Part shown: one piece after another, positions 20,211 through 31,919 of the stretch
Layout of the letters: the number at the start of each line of letters is the position of its first letter
Numbering within the stretch: position 1 is the stretch's first letter
Source: Ahaetulla prasina
Lineage: Eukaryota; Chordata; Lepidosauria; Squamata; Colubridae
Length of the DNA: 64,000 bases
NCBI RefSeq assembly: GCF_028640845.1
Contig: NC_080540.1
Location: forward strand, 262,851,958 to 262,915,957
Reading direction: 5' to 3'
The notes under the pieces: generated by a model
Told to the model about the DNA's origin: nothing
What the model saw: only the letters and a program-made list of their open reading frames with translations
Databases searched by the model: none
Made by a program: the position numbers and the translations under genes

Positions 20211-23200
20211 ATTTTCAATCTTTTCTTTAAAAGTTGTCTGCCTGAAAAAAGCATAATCTTTAACATGGTGTTTGGAGTGCTATGATTTCCCATCCATCTT
20301 AAGTTCGCACAAGTTAGACTTGATGAATTTTATGGGCTGCTGCTTTTTTGAATAGTCTTAAATTTGTGTAATCTTATTATTGCAGAGCAGCATAATAACT
20401 TGTAATTGGTTGAGCCTAATAGAAACATATCTACACTGAAGACCTGGTTTATATAACTAAATCTGGCTTATAAACCAAAGCACTACCATTACACCTAATG
20501 GATATGTGTATTATTAAGAACCTATTATGATAGTCTCTGGCACATGTCTACAACAAGATAAACATATATGTTACCATATTCTGATTTGATAGTATAGATA
20601 AATAAGTTGTAGTTGCTGTGTAGATTCAGATTTACAGTTTCAGTACAATTGTTTAAACAGGTACATTTAAGCCCTCAGTCATGCTTTCACAGTGATGAGT
20701 GGCAATGCAAACTGATCCTTTTAAAAATGCTACCATTTAAAGTATTCCTGAGTTATCCCTCCAGCTGTTTCAAATCAAATGTTGACTAGGAAGAACAAAT
20801 ATAAAATGATTTCATATTAGTCAACAGGCAACTAGGGATGTGTGACTTATGATAAACCTGTTTCATGTTCATAAAGATCTTAGTGAAAGTTTATTATAGT
20901 ACTTAAAAGTACATTAAAAACTTTGTTCTGTAGTCACAGTATTCTTACTATATGTAGTTCTTATGTGCCATACTCCCCCAAATACATGGGTTTTAACATA
21001 CATTTCCCCATATAATTGTAAACAAAATGTGCATGAATTCATGCCCTTTTAATGGGTATTTAACATATTTCTCCCAATGTATGCTATTAATTGAAACTAC
21101 ATCTAATATTGTTTTTGATACTAATATGCTTCATCAGTAGGTAAAATTCATACTACATTTGACTGGTGAATGACAAATACCATTATTTTCCTTGTGTGCA
21201 GGAAAATAATCATCTATGCTGTGTCATGCCAATTCACTCTTCTAAAAATCCTCGGTTCATTCAGCCATGCTGGGTAGAGAAGTCTGGGAACTGAAGTCCA
21301 CACATCTAGTTGAGAAATACTGCTACAGATACTGATTTTCAAAGGGTAAAGCAGCAGCAGTAGAAAAGAAACAATAACAAGGCTCTTTATGAAAAGCTAA
21401 ACAATGTCTTTACTATTCCAAGTAATTATCAGCATTATTACTCCTTGCTTGTACTCTCTGGTGTTCTTTGTTAGAAAGCTAATCATAATGTCATACATAT
21501 GGCTCTGCAGCAGTAATTAAGAATTAAGCAACAAACCCTAATCTATCATCCACTGCTGTGGGGATTTAGCTTTCTGACAGAAGGGGGAAAAAGTTCACAG
21601 TACAGGTAGAATCTGCAGCAATCAATTATGTTCTGTGAATGAACAAATGACATACTTGTGAATCAAAACCAAATGGCTAAAGTGCCACATTTTAGCTGTA
21701 TAGCTTCTTTTGTGAAAACAAGAAAGTATACAGGGGGGAAAAGGGAGCTTTCTAATCAAGAACATGGATCCTGCAACCATCCTCATTGATAGCCATCATA
21801 TAACATTCATAAACAGATGAAATGACAGGTTAGATATCAGAATGTTATTTATCACTTTCTGCATCTGTCAGGAAGTGGTGTGTTTTTGTCTAAGAGAGAG
21901 CATCCACACATATAGACATGGATTTAGTATATGTGAGAAAAACTTTGCAGATGAATTTTTGCTTGCCATCCACATACCTTTCTCTAACAACATGTATGGC
22001 AGAGGAAGATCACTTCATTTAGTCCTGTTCCAGATCATTGGACATGCATTGTCCACATACCCTTCTGTCTGTGCCTGGATTTTCCATGTATTGGTTCCAG
22101 ATTCACCACTGAATATCTCTCCAGGCATTTTTTAATACTTGCATTCTCATGTCTTTAATTTCTTTCACTTACTGTTTATTTTTCTTCTGTACTTTGTACA
22201 ATATTTTTTACTTCCAAAGAAAAAAGTGTGATGGATATATGTATGTGTGGGTATGTATGTGTGTACACAGATACACATGTACATTTAGAATGTGAAAGTG
22301 GCAAGATGTATTGCAATCACGAACAGAGCTAGTTGGCGCAACTGTTGCCTCACACTTTTCAGTGACAATTAGTGACAAATCACAGTGTCACATTCCATTT
22401 GTTACTCAGATTCAGACTGTGTGTTATCTGTAATTTTTCTTTCTTCTACTTGTTCTTTTTTCCAGTTCAATTTTAAATCAAAGACTCTGAAGGGAGAAGA
22501 CTCCAAAAGTAACCATTTGAGGAAAAAGAGAAATTCTGATAGGCATCTGAGTCAAAATACTTACTGAAACATGCCTACATGTTTCAGAGGATTTCCTTCT
22601 TCTGGACAACTTGTAAATATGAAAATTCTCATAATTGAAAAAATGATGGAAAATGCATCCAGACAATAAACAGAAAAGAGAAATATTTTTCTTATAATTC
22701 TGCCTTACATATTGTACACATCTCATCACATGCTTAAACAAATCCATTTGACCTTGACAAATAACCTAAGAGGAGATCTCATCGCTTCCCTCTGTCTCCT
22801 TTCTGCACAAATACCTTCTTTTTAATTCCAGCTCTCCCTTATTAATTAATTTGGAGCTCGAGGGATATTGTAATTAGAGGTAAGCCTGGAGTATGACTAG
22901 ATTTGATCCAGGGTCAAACTTGCATGCAATGTAACATACCTCATAACATTTGTTATAAGGTTAAAAATGAGAGTTGAGCTATTATAGAAAAAAAATGGAC
23001 CAAAATATGTTTTTTTAGCTAATGGCACTATTGGAGCTGATAATTTGTTTTAGTGTCTTTTGCTTTTTAAAGTTGGGGCAAGGTGTATTTGAGAAACCTT
23101 TTCAGTCTGAACAGCTTACTCATATCTACTGTTGCTTCATCAGTGGTGGTAGCAATTCTCCTTTTATTTATTATGTCATCCAGAAAGATTCCCAAGTAAA

Positions 23201-26045
23201 AGCAGGTAGCAGTGCTCTTCTTCTGAACTGGCTTCATATATTATCAGGGGAGATAATTTGTCTGTACTCTGAGTTTGCTGTTTCAGCAAACAAACATGGT
23301 TACTGATAAGCTTGTCTCTGTTTCACTGTTTTATGCCTTCTGAATATCAATGAACTTCCCAATATTGCAGCCTTTGAAGGAAAAAAAAAGCAAGATATTT
23401 AACACCAAGCAAAATATTTATGAGATTAGCTTTGGATGTATAGAAACTTGAGTTGCACGATCTTTAATCACTATCCATTTTGTAGTTTGGATTCTGTGAC
23501 TCAAAGGTTTATATAGCATGTTTTATAATACATCTCAATCAGAAGGGCTCTATATATTTCAGTCTACAAAACTAATTTCATATGTGGTTCAGAAGTCTGA
23601 GTTTCCCAGATCTCATTTAATTGGAAGAGGATAATGTTGAGTATGGTTGGCAGATGTGTTGTTAATTAATATCCTACTGGGTTAATCAGCAGAACCTTGG
23701 GAGATGCTCAAAGACTTTTGATGTATTTTAGAGGGGAAAAAAACCCTCATCACTTGATCTATAGCTGTTTTAAACAAATTGTATTCATACTGTTCAATTA
23801 TGAATTATTTTTGTATAAAATTATTTTACTGTCTATTTTGCATTTTGTTATTTTTACACATTAATGGATTGATATGCTGTATATTTCTTAAATGCAGGAT
23901 ATTCCTTTTATAGGCATACTTTGATTCTTATATTTTTAAACCATTTCAACTTGTATTTTCTATTATGGTCAGTACATGCTTTACCACAAATATTAAACTA
24001 AAGAGCTTGGTACAACTAAAGCTTGGTATTGTTGTAATTATTCACCTACAGCCTTGCTACAGAATTGTAATAATCAGTAAGATGCCCCTTCCTTAAACTT
24101 CTGCAGTTATTATGTGCCAATATTCTCAAAGTTTGCAGGTACCCTTATATATTAGACTAAGGCTGAGAAAATTTCAACTCACTCACTGTTTGCAGCCACA
24201 GTCTGTAAGTTTATCTGAATTTATTCCATCTGCTGGAGCTTACACCTTTTAATAAAATTTGTTAGTCAGAAAAGTCTTCCAGATTTTTTTTTTGCTGAAT
24301 AATATAGCTGTCCTACTACAATATTGAGTTTTTTGTCTTTATCCCCGATTTACTCAGGATAGAGCTACCTTGGAAGGAAATAATAGTACACACATTCTCA
24401 AGGATTATTATCATTTTATACCTCCTGCTCTTCCCGGAACCTTGGTTGTGATTGTTTTAAGACACAATTCCAGCTCTCAGCAACAAGAATTTACCCCACT
24501 ATCTCCTCAGAAGCAGCAGCAGATAGTTAAACATTCACTTTGTTGGCAAACTATGTCAAAAGATAATGTCTGTTTGGTTCTATATCAGTTCTCCTTCTTC
24601 CTGTTTCCACTCAGATTTTTTTCCTTCCTGCAAGGGGATAAATCTTTAGGTTCTCATATAGATTTTTGGGAAATGTTCTGCATTCCAACTCATGGATAAT
24701 GGAAGCCAAAGCAACATGGCCTTCTCTGGCCTAACTGACATTTAGGAAGGTAAAATTTTGCCTGAGGCAACTTTTTAAGGCTTAAAAGTTAATGATTGTT
24801 CCATTCAATTTAGGATGAATCCTCTTTTTCCATACCCATCCGCCCCTACTCTCTCTTCATCTTATATTAGCTACTGAATTACTGGTAGGAGTAATTTATT
24901 CTTCCAAGAAACAAATCATCCAGAAGAGCACCGAGCAACATAAATATGAGCATTTTTTACTATGGAAATAAGCTAAAATTATTTCCTCAAAAATTGGGTT
25001 GAGAAAGATGTTATAATCCAGCATATGATCCTAATTAATGTCCAAGAAACTAAAAATGTATTGAATTCGCCATGGCATTATATGAAAGCATATTGACATC
25101 CAATTATGGCTCAGAGAAGTTACTGCCATGAAATGGCAGTGCATCTGTTCAGCAAAACAATCATGGATTTTTTTTTTTAAAGTAGTGAACTACTACATAT
25201 ATGGCTAATACAGAAATTGTAACCAATGACAACAGCATTCAGACTCTATAAGAGTTGCACTGGGGATAAAGCAATCCAGAAGAGCATTTTTAAGAGGGTG
25301 TTGTTTTCTCTCTCTTCTGTCTTATAAATCGTGGTGTTTTGGCTGTTGGAGAATGCCACCTCAGAAAAGAAATTGCTTGCCTCTTACAATGACAGGCAAA
25401 CAAATTCCTGGCTAATAATCTCAGAATCTGTCATGCTGGGAGCTACTTCTCTAATGGTTGTGGCTGGCTATTTATACAGATACTGATTTCCCTAGATCAA
25501 CTCTTAAGTGACACTGGCATGAGTGGGAGGGGAATAGGTCCTTTATGTGGAAAGCACAATTCTGTCAGGACTCTCTAATTAGTAATCTTAATTAACCATC
25601 TTGATTGTATTCAACTGAGCAAAGTGGTAGACAACAACATAGAGAAACTATCCTGCACTGGAAGAGATGAAGTTAATAAGAGAAGACTACTTTCCCAATA
25701 GCATTTCATTTTCACTATTTTTCACATTTCACTTTGTTTGATGAAAAGTGGCATTTGCCATATCAGGAACCATGTTAGTGTATAACTGAAATTTACAATC
25801 AGGAAAAATAAACGCGAAACGAAACTTCACAGGAGACATTATTTGTCTCTGTGTGTTTGTGTATGTGGGAAGTGAACTAAAATCCCTTGTGCCGGGCTGA
25901 GAATTAGAATGGAATTATAGATTTTTCTGCAAATATTTCTATTGTTATTCAGGCAATTGCCTCATCACCATAAGAGTAATTTTGATTTAACTCCCTGCTC
26001 AGGAATAAACTATTTGCCGGACATTTCACATTCATGATTCTATTA
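20211..26045. other. Long stretch with no gene recognised
   Basis: Nearly 6 kb of AT-rich DNA. The only repeat-like piece I see is near 21262-21335 (a 'gggaactgaagtccacacatc...tgagaaatactg' block), which resembles the end of the foldback element at 35799-35926. Open frames (for example 21842-22135, 24370-24699) are short and featureless. Conserved non-coding elements could be hidden here. Confidence 0.5.
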
Positions 26046-26329
26046 TAAGGGGGGGAGGGCAAGGGCGGGTGTTGGGGGAAACCCGTCGGGGAGGGTATGT
26101 CCAGTCCTAGCGCGTGCTCACGACACTATTTTAGCTGGTCCGAAGAAAGGGGGGGAGGGGTCTGAACAGAGCAAAGAGTGTTATTCCATCTGTACGGTAA
26201 GTGGGAGATATGGCGGAGGCAGGGGGCCGTATCGGTCGTTGGGAGCACGTGGTCGATGTTTAAAGGCGATCACGTGCTCCGGCCCCCCCAGTCCTTACTT
26301 GTTCCCTGGATGGTCTGGATCCTCAGAGC
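26046..26329 (+). promoter_or_regulatory. GC-rich 5' leader of the L2 element
   Basis: G-rich runs (ggggggaggg, gggggagggg) and CpG-containing sequence precede the ORF. An inverted pair, ggagcacgtg (26242-26251) and cacgtgctcc (26271-26280), contains two CACGTG E-boxes. LINE leaders usually hold an internal promoter, so this is the expected place, but promoter activity is inferred. Confidence 0.6.
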
Positions 26330-26551
26330 TTGGGTCTACGGCTGATGCTCTGCAATGCCCAGTCCGTGGTTAATAAGGCTCCCCTGATTTGTGACCTGAT
26401 TCAGAGGGAGTCTGCGGACTTTATGGGCATTACGGAGACCTGGTTGGGCACGGAAGGGGGTGTACCCCTGGTTGAACTGTGCCCTCCGGGTTTCCGTGCA
26501 TTCCATCAGCCGAGGGCCCAGGGTAGGTGTGGGGGGGGGTGGCGGTTGTGA
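26330..26551 (+). pseudogene. L2 endonuclease N-terminus (frameshifted)
   Basis: This encodes the start of the apurinic-like endonuclease domain: LRLMLCNAQSVVNKAPLI (the N of the NAQS motif is a metal-site residue) and then DFMGITETWLG (the catalytic E in the TETWL motif). The frame runs off into a stop at a ggtgtggggggggggtgg tract. The remainder of the domain is open in another frame from 26527, so a base gained or lost in the G run separates them. Confidence 0.85.
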
Positions 26552-29160
26552 TTAGGGAAAGTCTGGAGCCGAGGGAGTCCACTGTTCCTCAGATAGCTGG
26601 CTGTGAATCCCTCCTTGTGAAGTGGGGCCATCGTAATCAGATGGGGTTGTTGATCACGTACCTGGCTCCTTGCTGCGTGGCTACAGCCCTACCTGAACTA
26701 CTGGAGGTGCTTGCTGGCATGGCGGTTGAGATTCCCAGACTTTTGGTCTTGGGAGATTTCAACTTGCCATCAGCCGGCCTGTCATCAACAGTGGTTCAGG
26801 AGTTCCAGGCCTCCATGACGGCCTTGGACCTGATTCGAGTAACTGATGGCCCTACGCACATTGGGGGAGGCGCGCTAGACTTGATTTTTATCTCTGGTCA
26901 GTGGGTTAATGATCTGGATTTAGGAGACATAGTGAAAGAACCGTTGTCATGGTCAGATCATTTTCTCCTTCGCCTAGACTTTCGAACCTCTGCTCACCAC
27001 CGCAGGGAGATGGAGCCGATGCGTTGGTTCCGTCCCAGGCGCCTGATGGACCCGGAGAGGTTCCTGACGGAGCTTGGGCCATTTCCTGAGGATCTTACCC
27101 ACGGCACGACTGAAGAACTAGTTGCGGCTTGGGAACGGGCCGCGGCTGGGGCTTTGGACGGTGTCGTGCCTTTGCGGCCTCTGACCCGGCGTAGATCTCA
27201 ATTGGCTCCCTGGTTCTCCGGGGAGCTGAGAGAGATGAAACGCCGGAGAAGACGCCTAGAGAGTGTTTGGAGGTTCAGTCGTTCTGAGGCTGATCGGACA
27301 CTAGTGAGGTCCTTTACTAGGACCTACCTAGTGGCAATGAGGGAGGCGAAACGTTCCTACGTTTCCACCTTCATTGCATCGGCAGATAACCGCCCGGCCA
27401 CCCTGTTTCGAGTGACCCGTTCCCTCCTTCAACAGGAGGGACGGGATGACCCCCTGCAGGGACGAGCCGAGGAGTTTAACGGTTATCTATACTATAAAAT
27501 CATTCAGCTTCGTGATGGCTTGGATCATGATTGCGATGATTCAGCCGAGGTGGCAGAGACTCGTCTTGTTGAGGTTATTTGGGATGAGTTTGATTCTGTG
27601 GCTCTCGAGGACGTGGACAGGTTGCTGGGGAGGTTGCATGCAACTACGTGTTTACTGGACCCATGCTCTTCCTGGTTAGTACTGGCTGCTCAGGAAGTGA
27701 CACGAGGCTGGCTCCAGGGGATTATAAATGCTTCTTTGGTTGAAGGGGCTTTCCCCACCGCCTTGAAGGAGGTGGTGGTGAGACCCCTCCTGAAGAAGCC
27801 TTCCCTGGACCCAGCTATTTTGGGTAATTATCGTCCAGTCTCCAACCTTTGCTTTTTAGCGAAGGTTGTAGAGAGTGTGGTTGCATGGCAGCTTCCCCGG
27901 CACCTAGAGGAAGCTGTCTATCTAGACCCGTTCCAGTCCGGCTTCCGACCCGGTTACAGCACGGAGACGGCTTTGGTCGCGTTGGTGGATGACCTCTGGA
28001 GGGCCAGGGACAGGGGTTGTTCCTCTGCCTTGGTCCTATTAGATCTCTCAGCGGCTTTTGATACCATCAACCATGGTATCCTGCTGCACCGGTTGGAGGG
28101 GTTGGGAGTGGGAGGCACCGTTTATCGGTGGTTCTCCTCCTATCTCTCCGACCGGTCGCAGACGGTGTTGACAGGAGGGGAGAGGTCGTCCTCGAGGTGC
28201 CTCACTTGTGGGGTACCTCAGGGGTCGATTCTCTCGCCTACCCTGTTCAACATCTACATGAAGCCGCTGGGTGAGGTCATCAGTGGTTTCGGGGTGAGTT
28301 ATCATCTTTACGCTGATGATACTCAGCTGTACTTTTCCACCCTGGACCACCCCAACGAAGCGGTCGAAGTGCTGTCCCGGTGCCTGGAAGCCGTACGGGT
28401 CTGGATGGGGAGAAACAGACTCAAGCTCAATCCCTCCAAGACAGAGTGGCTGTGGATGCCGGCACCCCGGTACAGTCAGCTGCATTCGCAGCTGACTTTT
28501 GGGGGCGAGTTAGTGGCCCCAAAGGAGGTGGTTCGCAACTTGGGTGTCCTCCTGGATGGTCGGCTGTCCTTTGATGAACATCTGGCGGCCGTCACCAGGA
28601 GGGCCTTTTACCAAGTTCACTTGGTTCACCAGTTGCGTCCCTTCCTTGACCGGGATGCCTTATGCACAGTCACTCACGCTCTGGTTACGTCTCGGCTGGA
28701 TTATTGCAATGCTCTCTACATGGGGCTGCCCTTGAGGTGCACCTGGAGGCTGCAGTTAGTCCAGAATGCAGCTGCGCGAGTGGTAACGGGAACCGCTCGT
28801 GGCTCCCACGTAACACCACTGCTCCGTAGTCTGCACTGGCTTCCTGTAGTCTTTCGGGTGCGCTTCAAGATCCTGGTTACCACCTTTAAAGCGCTCCATG
28901 GCTTAGGACCCAGGTACTTACGAGACCGCCTGCTGTTACCTTATGCCTCCCATCGACCCGTACGCTCTCACAGAGGGGGCCTTCTCAGGGTGCCGTCCGC
29001 CAAACAATGTCGGCTGGCGGCCCCCAGGAGTAGGGCCTTCTCTGTGGGAGCACCAACACTCTGGAACGAACTCCCCCCTGGCTTACGTCAACTGCCTGAT
29101 CTTCGGACCTTCCGTCGTGAGCTTAAAACATATTTATTCATTCAAGCAGGACTGGCATAA
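26527..29160 (+). CDS. L2 LINE endonuclease/reverse transcriptase
   Basis: An 877-codon frame. Residues 1-150 finish the endonuclease (GGVAVVIRES, LLVLGDFNLP with the GDFN motif near 73, and the WSDHFLL catalytic SDH near 145). A linker follows, then reverse transcriptase at about 415-640 (NYRPVSNLCFLAKVVE, LDLSAAFDTINH, GVPQGSILSPTLF, YHLYADDTQLYFS with YADD near 595). The C-terminal thumb and tail read LLDGRLSFDEHL, DYCNALYMGLP, LHWLPVVFRVRFKIL and SVGAPTLWNELPPGLRQL. All core motifs are present. The L2 assignment rests on the C-terminal blocks. Only the missing N-terminal endonuclease segment, frameshifted upstream, stops it from being a complete ORF. Confidence 0.92.
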   Translation: MWGGVAVVIRESLEPRESTVPQIAGCESLLVKWGHRNQMGLLITYLAPCCVATALPELLEVLAGMAVEIPRLLVLGDFNLPSAGLSSTVVQEFQASMTALDLIRVTDGPTHIGGGALDLIFISGQWVNDLDLGDIVKEPLSWSDHFLLRLDFRTSAHHRREMEPMRWFRPRRLMDPERFLTELGPFPEDLTHGTTEELVAAWERAAAGALDGVVPLRPLTRRRSQLAPWFSGELREMKRRRRRLESVWRFSRSEADRTLVRSFTRTYLVAMREAKRSYVSTFIASADNRPATLFRVTRSLLQQEGRDDPLQGRAEEFNGYLYYKIIQLRDGLDHDCDDSAEVAETRLVEVIWDEFDSVALEDVDRLLGRLHATTCLLDPCSSWLVLAAQEVTRGWLQGIINASLVEGAFPTALKEVVVRPLLKKPSLDPAILGNYRPVSNLCFLAKVVESVVAWQLPRHLEEAVYLDPFQSGFRPGYSTETALVALVDDLWRARDRGCSSALVLLDLSAAFDTINHGILLHRLEGLGVGGTVYRWFSSYLSDRSQTVLTGGERSSSRCLTCGVPQGSILSPTLFNIYMKPLGEVISGFGVSYHLYADDTQLYFSTLDHPNEAVEVLSRCLEAVRVWMGRNRLKLNPSKTEWLWMPAPRYSQLHSQLTFGGELVAPKEVVRNLGVLLDGRLSFDEHLAAVTRRAFYQVHLVHQLRPFLDRDALCTVTHALVTSRLDYCNALYMGLPLRCTWRLQLVQNAAARVVTGTARGSHVTPLLRSLHWLPVVFRVRFKILVTTFKALHGLGPRYLRDRLLLPYASHRPVRSHRGGLLRVPSAKQCRLAAPRSRAFSVGAPTLWNELPPGLRQLPDLRTFRRELKTYLFIQAGLA

Positions 29161-29291
29161 ATAGTTGATTTTAAATTGGGGTTTTAATAATATTTTAAAT
29201 TTGTAATTGTTTTAATTATCGGCCGTATAGTAATATTTCATTTTAAATTCTTTTAATTGTATATATTCTGTGTTTTTATTCTGGCTGTACA

Positions 29292-29320
29292 CCGCCCTGA
29301 GTCCTTCGGGAGAAGGGCGG
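29292..29320 (+). other. 3' hairpin of the L2 element
   Basis: The RNA would fold as a ccgccct/agggcgg stem, a small gag/ga internal loop and a tcc/gga stem closed by a ttcg tetraloop. The same hairpin ends the copies at 15389-15417, 16954-16982, 44179-44207 and 52446-52474. This is the usual position of the RT recognition structure. Confidence 0.75.
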
Positions 29321-29362
29321 TATAGAAATTTAATAAATAAATAAATAAATAATAAATAAATA

Positions 29363-29754
29363 TGCCAATTGTATTGCTTAAAGGAGTCATTTTTTAATTT
29401 CTATGCAAAACATTCCATAATTTGAGCCTATTCACTTTATCAAACACTTTTTTGAATTGACACATGCATAGTAAAATTCCTTTATCACAATAAGATTCAA
29501 CTATTCATTTCTCAATTCTGAAGAACAAAACTCTGGCCTGTATACTACCTTCTTGACATAAAGGGTCCTGGGATTTCCAATTTCATTCCTTGTCATATCT
29601 TGTATCCTTTCAACAGAGTATTGCCAAATACCATCATATGTCATCCAGTACACTCACAACCAATAATCCTCTGTAAATTTTGCATTCATTATTGCTACAT
29701 TAAATCAGGTAAAGAAAAGGAGTTATTTCTATCATCTACACAATTACTTTCTAA
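29363..29754. other. No recognised feature
   Basis: AT-rich DNA after the L2 tail; nothing recognised. Confidence 0.45.
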
Positions 29755-29891
29755 ACTAGGAATGTCAAACTGGCAGTCCATGGGCTGGATGAGTCACGCA
29801 CAGGCCACCCCCACCCCAGCTCCGTGAATGGCAAAAACATCATGAAATCTCACATGACAGCAATGTGACGCTACAAGTTTGACGCTTGTGT
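29755..29891. mobile_element. Short hAT-like MITE remnant
   Basis: About 135 bp with a left end aggaatgtcaaactgg and a right end ccaagtttgacgcttgtg-like sequence, sharing an inverted GTCAAACT core. The interior contains a ggcagtccatgggctgg block. It resembles a common vertebrate MITE with the end GTCAAACT; the superfamily is inferred. Confidence 0.5.
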
Positions 29892-31455
29892 TGTAAACTA
29901 TTAAAGCAACAGCATCTTTTTTCATTTGGCCAACCTACCTGAAATTTCCTGCCTGGGAAATGTGTTCAACTTTTCTCTTTGCTACTTTTGAAATACATTT
30001 TTAATTTTCTGAAATTCAGAAGGTTTGGAGATGACTAGCTGACAGTATTTTCTTTCATATCTTTCTGTTTTGAACTTTGAATTTGTTTTGATGATATGTT
30101 ACCACTTTGGATGTTTTAGAGATAAACTAGGAAGGCAGGATATAAATACCATCATCCAATTACCTCGCCTACTTCTAGTGACTGTTCAAACTCAGAATTA
30201 TTAATAATGTGAAGAAATACCCAATCACCCCACTCAATAAAAACAGGCTAAAAGGAAAAATAGAGACAGTTGTCTATAAATGTACAAATTGAAATTACTC
30301 TCTCTCTCAAGAATTTATCTCTTGGAGAACTACATTCCCAACCTAAATAATCTTGTCAACTCTGGTGCTCATACTCTACTGTCCTCTAAATTACTTGTAA
30401 ATCTTCTTCATCCAGGAGAAGATGAGAGAAAAAAATCATTTAATATTAATCATTTTACATTGATAGTAGATAGCATTTTTTCTGTAAAGAACCATATTTT
30501 CTTAGTGGTACTTTTATGGAGGTGGTAGATAAGGTCAAAAGCAGTGAAGGAGGCAGAGTAATAAATGGATAGATATCATCATTTTAATCTTGAGGTCTAA
30601 TTTCTCTGACCTCTTATCTTTATGGGAAGGCTCACTCATTCAGTGAATCCATGTGCATTCAATTTGCCAGATGATCAACAACAGATCAAAAGCAAATTGT
30701 CTATCAACAATAGATCACACTAGAGATTTCTGTTGAAGAGGGTTTTGAGTGAGGTCCAAAAGTATAATGTATCTGCACTGAGGGTCTTTGGTAGCTTTAG
30801 GGTTCCCAATTGGCCACCCCATTTTATATAGCTGTAACCACTTCATGCATCAAAATTATTTATATAGGTTTGTAATGAAATTTCGGCATATGCAAGAAAT
30901 AGAGAAAAACAAAGCTAAAAGGAAATCGAATCTCCCGAACTCCATAATTCATTTTCATGCTAAAATTATGTCCTTGAGGCACAGAAGCCTTTAGCAACTG
31001 CCATCACGTTCACGAAACAAGGCTTTACATCCCAACTTGTTTGGGAAAGTGAAAGTTAAGCTCCCATGTGTTGTTATTGCCAGAACTTAGATTTGAGAGT
31101 CACCATCTGTGAGCACTCACACTTGAAGTCTGATTAAAATCAAATGCATTTGATCAAGAAAGGGAAGCAACATAATGAAACTGATGGGAATCAATCAAAA
31201 CTCTGGACCAAGGAGATGGGATTTAGATCTTTTGATATTATTTTGTCTAAAATCAGTATTTTTTAAGGACTGAGAGTCTGGCACTGATCAATAGGGCTGG
31301 AAATAAAATTCTGAAATGACTGAGTAAAATTGACCTAGTATATAAAAGATGATGGTGTTATGGAATGGTGCTCTGCTGACTTTGTTTCTGAAACAAATCT
31401 GTTTCTTCACATTAAATTAATCTTAAAACTCATAAACTTAAGACTCATAAACTTA
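29892..31455. other. No recognised feature
   Basis: AT-rich DNA, short open frames only, no motif. Confidence 0.45.
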
Positions 31456-31529
31456 AGTTTATACTGAAATCTTTTTGATATATATACTCAAATGTGAGTA
31501 TATATATCAAAAAGATTTCAGTATAAACT
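31456..31529. repeat. Perfect 35-bp palindrome with a 4-bp spacer
   Basis: The left arm (31456-31490, starting agtttatactgaaatc) is the exact reverse complement of the right arm (31495-31529), separated by aatg. The arms are AT-rich and include tatatata. The direct repeat ataaacttaag lies just to the left (31438 and 31448). It can form a cruciform or, if transcribed, a perfect hairpin. There is no recognisable TIR family or target duplication. Confidence 0.97.
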
Positions 31530-31880
31530 CCATATTCTGCCCTGTAGCTCCATGATATAGGATAACTTTAAAATTTTGGAATAAAAATATTATATTTTTC
31601 TAAATTATTCTACTATATAGATTAGAGGATTAAGAGGAACAGGAAGAAGAAGACCATTGTCAGTTTAACAAAATTCTTAAGAGGTTTGTGCTTTCTGAGT
31701 AAACAATTATTGTAATTTTAATTCTGTTTTATTCAAAATAATTTTGCTTCACCTGTGAAATATGCCACAACTAAAAAAATGTATATTTTCCTATAGACAA
31801 AACAGGCAAGAACTGTTCTTATCTGGAGTAAATATTTATTTCTGTTCTAGTTAGTGAAATAGCATGGGGGAAGAATTAAC
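31530..31880. other. No recognised feature
   Basis: AT-rich sequence between the palindrome and the LINE tail. I see nothing in it. Confidence 0.45.
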
Positions 31881-31887
31881 TCATCCT

Positions 31888-31919
<32 letters not shown>

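Larger units (their letters stand above)
26046..29362 (+). mobile_element. Near full-length L2-clade LINE
   Basis: A non-LTR retrotransposon of about 3.3 kb. It has a GC-rich 5' leader (26046-26329), one long ORF with apurinic-type endonuclease and reverse transcriptase, a 3' UTR, a conserved hairpin (29292-29320) and a taaataaat tail. The GC content and coding look differ sharply from the flanking AT-rich DNA. It moves by target-primed reverse transcription in which the endonuclease nicks DNA and the RT copies the RNA from its 3' hairpin. The ORF is intact except for one frameshift in a G run near 26535. Shorter sister copies are at 14994, 15994, 43380 and 52181. Confidence 0.93.

Noticed and set aside
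28048..28485. 145-codon minus-strand frame
   Set aside because: Shadow of the L2 reverse transcriptase.
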